Shown here piece after piece: positions 5,212-10,730 of a stretch of DNA of 10,730 nt. Each line of letters starts with the position of its first letter. Position 1 is the stretch's first letter. The DNA comes from JAIVJN01 sp036732565 (GTDB lineage Bacteria > Acidobacteriota > Vicinamibacteria > Vicinamibacterales > UBA2999). The position numbers and the translations under genes were made by a program. A model generated the notes under the pieces. It was not told the DNA's origin. It searched no databases and worked only from the letters and a program-made list of their open reading frames with translations. The DNA is taken from the NCBI GenBank assembly GCA_036732565.1, contig DAINCF010000232.1, positions 1-10,730 on the forward strand. The letters are read 5' to 3'.

Positions 5212-6084
5212 ATGCTTCGAAGTGGTCTCGTCGGTGCGCTCTGCTATCTGGCAGTTGTGGTTGGCTGGTCGCTCGTCCAGACGGAGCAGGGGTATCCGAA
5301 GACCGACGATCATCGCGCGTGGAATCAGCCGTTCGAGCCGTTTCGCGTCATCGGCAACATCTACTACGTCGGCACGGCGGACCTGGCGTCGTTCCTCATC
5401 ACCTCCATCTCGGGCCATGTCCTGATCGACTCTGGGCTGGAGGACGGGGCGACGCAGCTGCTGGCGTCGATCTCGAAGGTGGGCTTCAACGCCAGCGACA
5501 TCAGAGTCTTGTTGAACACGCAGGCGCACTTCGATCATGCCGCGGGCCTGGCCGCGGTGAAAGGGGCGTCACGCGCCAGCCTGGCGGCCAGCGACGCCGA
5601 TCGTCCATTGCTCGAATCCGGCGGGCGTGACGATTTCGCGTTCGGCAACGACCTGACGTTTGCAGGCGTCGGCGTCGACCGCGTGGTCCGCGACGGCGAG
5701 ACGGTGAGCGTCGGGCCCATCACCTTGACCGCGCATCTCACGCCTGGCCACACGAAGGGCACGACCACGTGGACGATGGTCGTGCGGGAGGGCGGGCAGG
5801 ACTACCGGGTGATCTTCGCCGGAAGCACGTCGATCAACCCGGGCGTCCAGGTCCGCAACAACCCGAAGTATCCGGAGATGTTCGCCGACTTCGAACAGAC
5901 GTTCACGAAACTGCGGGCGTTGCCGGTCGACGTGTTCCTCACCCAGCATGGCAGCGCTTTCGGTCTCGCCGACAAGGCCGCTCGCCTGAAAGCCGGCGCC
6001 ACGCCCAACCCGTTCATCGATCCCGACGGCTACAAACGCTGGATCGATACCGGCGAGCAGAACTTCCGCAAGCGGGCGCAGTAA
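5212..6084 (+). CDS. Exported subclass-B3-type metallo-beta-lactamase-fold hydrolase (Gln at the first metal position)
   Basis: A 290-residue MBL-fold protein with an N-terminal signal segment (about 3-22), acting in the periplasm. Metal ligands in order: Q104-A-H106-F-D108-H109 in NTQAHFDHAAG, His180 in TPGHTKGTTTW, and His246 in TQHGSAFG. The length, IDSGLEDGA strand, PGHTKGTTTW, GSTSINPG and late histidine are the B3 pattern. B3 enzymes usually have HxHxDH; Gln at the first position (116 in standard numbering) is known from GOB-type carbapenemases, which hydrolyse beta-lactams. Activity on beta-lactams is likely but not proven, since B3-like folds include lactonases. The mature part has no cysteine, so it cannot be a disulfide substrate of the oxidoreductase encoded just upstream. 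The start at 5212 has AGGA at 7-base spacing. A long inverted repeat begins at the base after the stop. Confidence 0.9.
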   Translation: MLRSGLVGALCYLAVVVGWSLVQTEQGYPKTDDHRAWNQPFEPFRVIGNIYYVGTADLASFLITSISGHVLIDSGLEDGATQLLASISKVGFNASDIRVLLNTQAHFDHAAGLAAVKGASRASLAASDADRPLLESGGRDDFAFGNDLTFAGVGVDRVVRDGETVSVGPITLTAHLTPGHTKGTTTWTMVVREGGQDYRVIFAGSTSINPGVQVRNNPKYPEMFADFEQTFTKLRALPVDVFLTQHGSAFGLADKAARLKAGATPNPFIDPDGYKRWIDTGEQNFRKRAQ

Positions 6085-6156
6085 GGCTTGGAGGCTTGGA
6101 GGCTTGGTACGGAGGTTCGACCTGATCGCCCCCCAAGCCCCCAAGCCCCCAAGCCC
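6085..6156 (+). repeat. Inverted arrays of an 8-base tandem unit, probable transcript-end stem-loop
   Basis: Three copies of GGCTTGGA (period 8, 6085-6107, last copy lacking its final A) face three copies of CCAAGCCC (6133-6156). The arms pair over 23 positions with only two A/C mismatches and enclose a 25-base loop that holds its own small AGGT/ACCT hairpin. The left arm starts right after the TAA of the MBL gene, so the transcript of the operon would end in a very stable stem-loop. No T-run follows, so termination would not be classic intrinsic; protection from 3' exonucleases is an alternative role. Confidence 0.7.
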
Positions 6157-6169
6157 TTCAGATCACTAG

Positions 6170-6175
6170 TACACT
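6170..6175 (+). promoter_or_regulatory. Candidate leaderless-type -10 (TACACT) of the DUF2721 gene
   Basis: TACACT fits TANNNT and ends exactly 6 bases before the ATG at 6182, the same spacing as at 4120-4125. The bases between (CTTCCA) hold no ribosome site. No -35 hexamer is evident. Confidence 0.35.
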
Positions 6176-6181
6176 CTTCCA

Positions 6182-6745
6182 ATGGACTGGCTTGCGCGGC
6201 TCGAGTCGCCGGCGAACGCGCTCAGCGTGCTGACGTCGATGATCACGCCGGCGGTGTTGATCTCGGCGTGCGGATCGTTGTTGTTCTCGACCGGCACTCG
6301 TCTAGGACGGGTGGTCGATCGCGTGCGCACGCTGGTCGCGAAGTTTGAGGAGCTGGAGCGCCATCCGGAACAGGATGCGCTGTACCCCGAGCGCCGGCAG
6401 TTGATCTTCGGTCAGCTCCACCGGCAGTCGACCCGCGCGCGCTTGCTGCAGCGGTCGATGGTCGCGTTCTACACGGCGCTGGGGACGCTTGTCGGCTGCA
6501 GCGTGGCCATCGCGGTTGTCGCCGCCGTCGCGCGCAACTACACATGGGTGGCCGTCGCGCTCGGCGTGGGCGGCTCGCTGTTCATGCTCTACGGCGCCGT
6601 GCTGCTGATCATCGAGTCCCGCCTCGCGCTCGGCGCCATCGTCAGCGAGCTCGAGTTCGTCGAGAAGGTCGGCCGGCACTACGGCGACGATCTCACGACA
6701 CCTTCTGGCGGACCCTTCACGTGGCTGGGAAAGAAGATGGGGTAG
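6182..6745 (+). CDS. DUF2721 family integral membrane protein
   Basis: A 187-residue protein with three membrane spans at about residues 17-37, 92-117 and 121-144. Between the first two is a charged cytoplasmic helix region. The block ITPAVLISACGSLLFSTGTR followed by LGRVVDRVRTLV is the typical opening of DUF2721 proteins (small bacterial and cyanobacterial membrane proteins of unknown role), and the length fits the family. The C-terminal tail (about 160-187) is polar and probably cytoplasmic. No catalytic motif is visible. The start at 6182 is well placed before the first span but lacks a Shine-Dalgarno sequence. The gene stands alone after the large inverted repeat and converges with the permease gene, with only 4 bases between the two stop codons and no terminator hairpin of its own. 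Confidence 0.88.
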   Translation: MDWLARLESPANALSVLTSMITPAVLISACGSLLFSTGTRLGRVVDRVRTLVAKFEELERHPEQDALYPERRQLIFGQLHRQSTRARLLQRSMVAFYTALGTLVGCSVAIAVVAAVARNYTWVAVALGVGGSLFMLYGAVLLIIESRLALGAIVSELEFVEKVGRHYGDDLTTPSGGPFTWLGKKMG

Positions 6746-6749
6746 GTGC

Positions 6750-9218
6750 CTATGGCTCGCGTAACGCCGAAACCGGATTGATCCTGGTCGCGCGACGTGC
6801 TGGAAGCCACGTGGCCACCAGGGCCACGAGTGCGAGCACGGTGGCGACGAGCAGCATGGTGCGGAGGTCGCGAGGCGTCACGCCGTAGAGCATCGACTCC
6901 AACAGCCGGCTGGTGGCCAGGCCGATCGCTCCGCCGATCACGATGGCGATGGCCCCCTGCGTCACACCCTGGCTGACCAGCAGGCGCACGATGGCGTTGG
7001 GGCTCGCGCCGAGGGCGGCGCGGACGCCGATCTCACGGGTTCGACTGGCGACGGCGTACGCCATGACGCCGTAGGTGCCGACGGCCGCCAGGACCAGCGC
7101 GGTCAGCGCCAGCAGTCCGACGAGCGTGGTGTTGAAGCGACGCGTCGCGAGCGCGCTCGCCAGGATGTCGTCGTGGGTCTGGATACGCGAGATCGCTTGC
7201 AGGGGATCCGCGTCGCGGATGGCCTGTCGTATCGCCGGCGCGAGCAAGGAGGCATCCGCCTGATCGGTCCAGGCGGTGATGGCCAGGAACGGCCAGCGTT
7301 CCTCGTTCTGCGCCAGCGGGAGGTAGAACGTCGGGTCGGCCTCGGCCTCCACCGATCGATACCGCGCGTCGGCCACGATCCCGACGATCTGATGATCGCC
7401 CTTCTCTCCAAACATCACGCGCCGGCCGATGGGATCCTGACCGGGGAAATAGCGCTCGGCGAGCCGTTGATTGACGATCGCCACCGGCGGCGCATCCGCG
7501 CGATCGGCGTCCGTGAACGCCCGTCCGCGCTGGAGTGTGATCCCCAGCGTGCGGAAGTAGTCGGGAGACACCAACTGAAAGTCCGCGGATGGCCCGCGAC
7601 CCGGGTCGGGCGGTGCCATACCGTCGAAGCGGACGCCGCGATTCACCGCGCCGGACAACGGCGCGCTGAACGCCACCGCAGCGGAGCGGACCTGTGGCAG
7701 ATCGCGCAACTGCGTCAGCACGGTGGAGATGAACTGCAACTTGGCGGCGGGATCGATCCTGAACGCGCTGCCGTCTCGCGGTTTCAGATACCGCTCAGGT
7801 GCGAGGTTCAACGTGGCAACGACGCGGCCGGTGGATTCGAATCCCACGTTCACTCGTTGCGATGCCAACAAGCTGGTGACGAGAAGGCCGGCGCCGACGA
7901 GCAGCACCTGTGCGAGCGCCAGTTCGGCGATGACCATGGCGTGGTGCCAGCGGCGCACGCTGTGGCTGCCTGCGATGCGCACGTGCGACTGCCCGTCGGA
8001 TGCGCCGGAGGAACGCGACAGCTGCAGTGCCGGTCCAACGCCAAACAGCAATGACGTGAGCACGGTGACCGCCGCGGTGAAGACGAGCACGGTCGAATCG
8101 AGCGACACGTGTGCGGCACGAGGCAGGTTGGCGGGCGCCATCGCGAGAATCGCATCGAGGCCCCATGACGCGAGGAGCAGTCCCAGAATGCCTCCGGGCA
8201 CGGCAATCACCAGCGTCTCGGCGAGCAGTTGTCGTACCAGACGCCCGCGGCTGGCGCCGAGCGACACCCGCGTGGTCATCTCCGCGTGTCGACTGGCGGC
8301 GTGGCCGAGCAGCAAGTGCGCCACGTTGACGCACGCGATCAACAGGAGAATGGTCACGGCTCCCTGGAGCAACACGACGATCGGCCGCACGCTGCCGACC
8401 ATCTGCTCATGAAGCGGCACGACGTTGACGCCCAGGCCGCTGTTGGTCGACGGGTAGGCTGCGGCCAGTCTCGTCATCACGCCGGTCAGTTCCTCGTGCG
8501 CGGCCGCGCGCGTCGCGCCGGGTGCCAGCCGTCCGATGACCGTGAGGAGGTGGGAATCCCGTATTGTGGCCACGTCGGCGGAAAACGGAAACGTGCGAGG
8601 CACGCCGCGATCGCCACTCACCCAGAGATCGGTCTGGAGCGCAGTGGCAGCGGCAGGCATGCTGAACGTCGACGGCAGGATGCCGACAACCGTGTACGGC
8701 TGTCCGTCGAGGATCATGGTCTCGCCCATCGCCGACATGGCGCCCCCGAACAGACGCTGCCAGAGCCCGTGGCTGAGCACCGCGACCCGCCCGGCGCCGG
8801 GCTCGTCGTCGCTCGGCAGGAGCGTGCGTCCGGCCTGCGCCTGAACGCCGAGCGTCGTGAAGAACGTGCCCGATGCCGAGATCGCCCGAAGGCGCTCCGG
8901 CTCGCCGCGGCCGACGAGCGCTGGCGCGAAGTCGTCAAAGGCGGCGAGCGACTCGAACGTGCGTGTCTCACGCCTCCAGTCCACGAAATTGGCCGGTGCC
9001 ACCCACCGCTCCGTCATCTCTTGTCCCGTTTCCCAGATCGTCATCAGCCGATCCGGCTCCGCGTAGGGCAGCCGCGACAAGACGACGTGGTGCAGGACAG
9101 AGAAGATGGCGCTGTTGGCGCCGATGCCCAGGCCGAGCGACACGATCGCCGCGATGGCCAGCCCCGGACGGCGGCCGAACACCCGCGCGCCAAGTCGAAG
9201 ATCGGTGAGTAGGGTCAT
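6750..9218 (-). CDS. ABC transporter permease of the acidobacterial duplicated orphan permease (ADOP) type
   Basis: An 822-residue FtsX/MacB-like permease in the inner membrane. Predicted layout: span 1 at about 19-43, after the typical MTLLTDLRLGARVF opening and GLGIGANSAIFS; a large periplasmic MacB-type domain (about 50-275); an FtsX block with spans near 279-304, 331-357 and 374-398; a further span near 427-450 that opens the second copy; a second periplasmic domain (about 455-690); and a second FtsX block with spans near 699-722, 747-770 and 787-808. The end carries SRTREIGVRAALGAS and the terminal RINPVSALREP typical of the family. Such permeases are abundant in Acidobacteria and lack an adjacent ATPase, as here; the substrate is unknown. 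The frame stays open upstream to 9344, but those codons run through a REP-like hairpin element and encode Pro/Gly-rich sequence, so the ATG at 9218 is the right start. Its ribosome site is weak (AGG, 10 bases). Confidence 0.93.
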   Translation of the reverse strand: MTLLTDLRLGARVFGRRPGLAIAAIVSLGLGIGANSAIFSVLHHVVLSRLPYAEPDRLMTIWETGQEMTERWVAPANFVDWRRETRTFESLAAFDDFAPALVGRGEPERLRAISASGTFFTTLGVQAQAGRTLLPSDDEPGAGRVAVLSHGLWQRLFGGAMSAMGETMILDGQPYTVVGILPSTFSMPAAATALQTDLWVSGDRGVPRTFPFSADVATIRDSHLLTVIGRLAPGATRAAAHEELTGVMTRLAAAYPSTNSGLGVNVVPLHEQMVGSVRPIVVLLQGAVTILLLIACVNVAHLLLGHAASRHAEMTTRVSLGASRGRLVRQLLAETLVIAVPGGILGLLLASWGLDAILAMAPANLPRAAHVSLDSTVLVFTAAVTVLTSLLFGVGPALQLSRSSGASDGQSHVRIAGSHSVRRWHHAMVIAELALAQVLLVGAGLLVTSLLASQRVNVGFESTGRVVATLNLAPERYLKPRDGSAFRIDPAAKLQFISTVLTQLRDLPQVRSAAVAFSAPLSGAVNRGVRFDGMAPPDPGRGPSADFQLVSPDYFRTLGITLQRGRAFTDADRADAPPVAIVNQRLAERYFPGQDPIGRRVMFGEKGDHQIVGIVADARYRSVEAEADPTFYLPLAQNEERWPFLAITAWTDQADASLLAPAIRQAIRDADPLQAISRIQTHDDILASALATRRFNTTLVGLLALTALVLAAVGTYGVMAYAVASRTREIGVRAALGASPNAIVRLLVSQGVTQGAIAIVIGGAIGLATSRLLESMLYGVTPRDLRTMLLVATVLALVALVATWLPARRATRINPVSALREP

Positions 9219-9242
9219 GGGTCTCGAACCTGGCTCGTTTGG

Positions 9243-9292
9243 CGTGGGTCCACCTCCAGGCGGACCTGGGCCGGCTGAAGCCGGCCCCCACG
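9243..9292. repeat. Double-hairpin REP-like element C in the permease leader
   Basis: Two hairpins side by side: arms 9247-9255 and 9258-9266 (GGTCCACCT / AGGCGGACC, one A/C mismatch), and arms 9268-9275 and 9280-9287 (GGGCCGGC / GCCGGCCC, loop TGAA, perfect). Outer CGTG (9243-9246) pairs with CACG (9289-9292), so the whole 50 bases can fold into a three-way junction. GTGG, a variant of the GTAG tag of elements A and B, flanks the structure on each strand. On the minus strand it would sit in the 5' leader of the permease mRNA, about 25 bases before the start, where the mismatch becomes a G-U pair. Confidence 0.6.
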
Positions 9293-9369
9293 TGGTGCTG
9301 CGATAAGCCGTTCTCATGCCATCCGGCTCTGAAAATCCCGGCACAGAACGCGCGCGCGGGCCGACGTGG

Positions 9370-9392
9370 GCCTGCAGGCTGTCCGCCGGCGG
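9370..9392. repeat. Two adjacent 10-bp perfect palindromes
   Basis: GCCTGCAGGC (9370-9379) and CCGCCGGCGG (9383-9392) are each perfect palindromes, 3 bases apart, preceded by GTGG overlapping the first base. They lie in the 274-base gap between the divergent permease and M20 genes. They may be a decayed REP-like unit or binding sites; in a GC-rich genome chance plays a larger part than for element C. Confidence 0.3.
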
Positions 9393-9428
9393 TCACAACG
9401 TGTTCGCCCGCGGTTGGCAGGCTTCAAG

Positions 9429-9448
9429 GCTGCGTGACGAAACGCAGC
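9429..9448. promoter_or_regulatory. 7-bp inverted repeat upstream of the M20 gene
   Basis: GCTGCGT (9429-9435) and ACGCAGC (9442-9448) flank GACGAA. The repeat ends 20 bases before the candidate -10, over the -35 zone, so it could be an operator. No regulator gene is nearby. The rest of the 9219-9492 gap outside the listed sites shows nothing recognisable. Confidence 0.3.
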
Positions 9449-9468
9449 AGCCGTGTGCCCAGGCCGCT

Positions 9469-9474
9469 TAGAAT
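9469..9474 (+). promoter_or_regulatory. Candidate -10 element (TAGAAT) of the M20 hydrolase gene
   Basis: TAGAAT matches TATAAT at five of six positions and lies 18 bases before the ATG, leaving room for a short leader with the GAGGA ribosome site at 9482-9486. No -35 consensus is seen at 16-18 bases. Confidence 0.4.
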
Positions 9475-9481
9475 GCGCCTC

Positions 9482-9486
9482 GAGGA
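9482..9486 (+). promoter_or_regulatory. Shine-Dalgarno sequence of the M20 hydrolase gene
   Basis: GAGGA with 6-base spacing to the ATG at 9493. It fixes the start in front of a clean signal peptide. Confidence 0.6.
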
Positions 9487-9492
9487 CGGATC

Positions 9493-10730
9493 ATGCGCAT
9501 CATCGCCATCGCCGTGACGGTTTTCCTCCTGGCGCCGCAGTGGGCGGCCGGGCAGGGCGCCAACCCCCTGGCTGCTGACATCGACCGGCTCACCGCGTCC
9601 GCGCTGCCGGACGTGGTTCGCTGGCGTCGCGATTTCCATCAGCATCCCGAGCTCGGCAATCGCGAGAAGCGGACCGCGGGCGTCATCGCCGACGAGTTGC
9701 GCAAGCTCGGGTACGAAGTGACGACCGGCGTCGCGCACACAGGCGTCGTCGCCGTGTTGCGCGGCGGCAAGCCCGGACCCGTGGTGGCGCTGCGCTCGGA
9801 CATGGACGCCCTGCCGGTCACCGAGCAGGTGGACCTGCCGTTCAAGTCGACGACGAAGGCCATGTGGAACGGACAGGAAGTCGGCGTAATGCACGCGTGC
9901 GGTCACGACAACCATCTGGCCATCCTGCTCGGCGCGGCGACCGTGATCGCAAAGCTCCGCGATCAGCTGCCCGGCACCGTGAAGCTGATCTTCCAGCCGG
10001 CCGAAGAAGGGCCGCCCGAAGGCGAAGAAGGCGGCGCCGCGCTCATGGTCAAGCAAGGCGTGCTCACTTCGCCCAAGGTCGACGCGATCTTCGGCCTGCA
10101 TGTGTTTCCGCTGCCCGCGGGGACCATCCAGTATCGATCCGGGCCGCTCATGGCCAGCGGAGACACGTTCACGATTGCCATCACAGGACGCCAGACCCAC
10201 GGCGCGATTCCGTGGGGCGGCGTCGATCCGATCGTCATCGGATCGCAGATCGTCTTGAGCCTCCAGACCATCGTCAGCCGTTCGGTCAACATCACGCAGG
10301 CGCCTGCGGTCGTCACCGTCGGTCAATTCAACAGCGGCGTTCGCTTCAACATCGTGCCGGGCGAAGCCACGCTGGCCGGCACGATTCGCGCCTTCGACGA
10401 GAACGTCCGGAAGGACATCCATCGCCGCGTGCGTGACATCGCGACGCATACGGCCGAGGGCATGGGCGGCACCGCCGAGGTGACGTTCAGCCTGGGGTAT
10501 CCGGTCACGGTGAACGATCCCGCGCTGACCGAGCGCATGGCGCCAACCCTGCGACGCGTGGCTGGCGAGAGGAATGTGAGCGTCGGTCCGCTGACCGGAA
10601 CCGCGGAGGACTTCTCGTACTACCAGCAGCAGGTGCCGGGCCTGTTCTTCTTCCTCGGCGTGACGCCAGCGGCTCGCGACCCGGCCACCGTGGCCCAGAA
10701 CCACTCGCCGCTGTTCTTCGCCGACGAATC
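9493..10730 (+). CDS. Exported M20-family amidohydrolase/peptidase (3'-truncated by the window)
   Basis: The frame is open from the ATG at 9493 to the window end (412 complete codons, no stop). A signal peptide (MRIIAIAVTVFLLAPQWAAG) directs it to the periplasm. The body is an M20D-type metal-dependent amidohydrolase, relatives of which remove N-acyl groups from amino acids or cleave amide bonds (hippurate hydrolase, IAA-amino acid hydrolase, aminoacylase types). Landmarks: FHQHPELG near 48, RSDMDALPV (101-109), the metal motif HACGHD with Cys136 and His138, FQPAEEG with Glu171/Glu172, GLHV with His203, a dimerisation domain at about 220-325, GTAEDFSYY near 369, and the last ligand His404 in QNHSP. 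The family is usually about 390-440 residues, so only the last few dozen at most are missing. All metal ligands are present. The substrate cannot be told. It diverges from the permease gene. Confidence 0.93.
   Translation, partial: MRIIAIAVTVFLLAPQWAAGQGANPLAADIDRLTASALPDVVRWRRDFHQHPELGNREKRTAGVIADELRKLGYEVTTGVAHTGVVAVLRGGKPGPVVALRSDMDALPVTEQVDLPFKSTTKAMWNGQEVGVMHACGHDNHLAILLGAATVIAKLRDQLPGTVKLIFQPAEEGPPEGEEGGAALMVKQGVLTSPKVDAIFGLHVFPLPAGTIQYRSGPLMASGDTFTIAITGRQTHGAIPWGGVDPIVIGSQIVLSLQTIVSRSVNITQAPAVVTVGQFNSGVRFNIVPGEATLAGTIRAFDENVRKDIHRRVRDIATHTAEGMGGTAEVTFSLGYPVTVNDPALTERMAPTLRRVAGERNVSVGPLTGTAEDFSYYQQQVPGLFFFLGVTPAARDPATVAQNHSPLFFADE

Noticed and set aside
4051..5538. 495-codon open frame on the minus strand opposite the DsbA-like gene
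   Set aside because: Arg/Leu/Asp-rich shadow of a well-supported plus-strand gene in GC-rich DNA; it also runs through the REP-like repeats and shows no family motif.
5212..6084. MBL as a disulfide substrate of the upstream DsbA-like protein
   Set aside because: The only cysteine (residue 11) is in the signal segment; the mature protein has none.
6085..6156. CRISPR-like array
   Set aside because: Units are 8 bases with no spacers, and the two halves are inverted; it is a tandem/inverted simple repeat.
9219..9344. 42-codon N-terminal extension of the permease
   Set aside because: Encodes Pro/Gly-rich sequence generated by the REP-like element; the family's normal start is MTLLTDL at 9218.
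9424..10704. 426-codon open frame on the minus strand opposite the M20 gene
   Set aside because: The plus strand carries a complete set of M20 metal motifs; the reverse frame is His/Arg/Asp-rich low-complexity shadow.

Overview
The window is a high-GC, densely coded bacterial segment with no rRNA, tRNA, CRISPR array or transposase. Two genes point to Acidobacteriota. One is a secreted von Willebrand A protein of the 'VWFA-related Acidobacterial domain' type. The other is a long FtsX/MacB-like permease of the 'acidobacterial duplicated orphan permease' (ADOP) type, with no ATPase beside it. The dispersed GC-rich palindromes and many secreted proteins would suit a Vicinamibacteria-like member, but that finer placement is inference.

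Layout: (1) 1-1222, plus strand: the 3' part of a KDPG/KHG aldolase gene, then an unrecognised exported protein starting 1-10 bases later. (2) 1309-1463: a 31-codon membrane microprotein gene behind a near-perfect Shine-Dalgarno sequence, which can be masked by an upstream complementary octamer. Its stop codon interlocks with that of the next gene. (3) 1460-3818, minus strand: an SGNH/GDSL hydrolase followed by the VWA protein. (4) 3834-4131: a small Cys-rich protein gene diverging from the hydrolase, whose 3' end runs into a pair of REP-like palindromes. (5) 4132-6084: a two-gene operon of a SurA-like/DsbA-like fusion lipoprotein and a subclass-B3-type metallo-beta-lactamase-fold hydrolase, closed by a large inverted repeat made of 8-base tandem units. 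(6) 6182-6745: a DUF2721 membrane protein. (7) 6750-9218, minus strand: the ADOP permease, with a double-hairpin REP-like element just upstream of its start. (8) 9493 to the window end: an exported M20 amidohydrolase, cut by the window edge.

Most products act in the cell envelope or periplasm: signal peptides, a lipoprotein, membrane anchors, and metal-dependent or serine hydrolases. No single pathway ties them together. The clearest functional unit is the oxidoreductase/MBL operon. The least ordinary signals are non-coding or very small: the microprotein with a possibly occluded ribosome site, the REP-like elements, and two SD-less genes with a -10-like hexamer six bases before the ATG, which suggests leaderless transcripts. 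I do not see a clear new defence or mobile system here.
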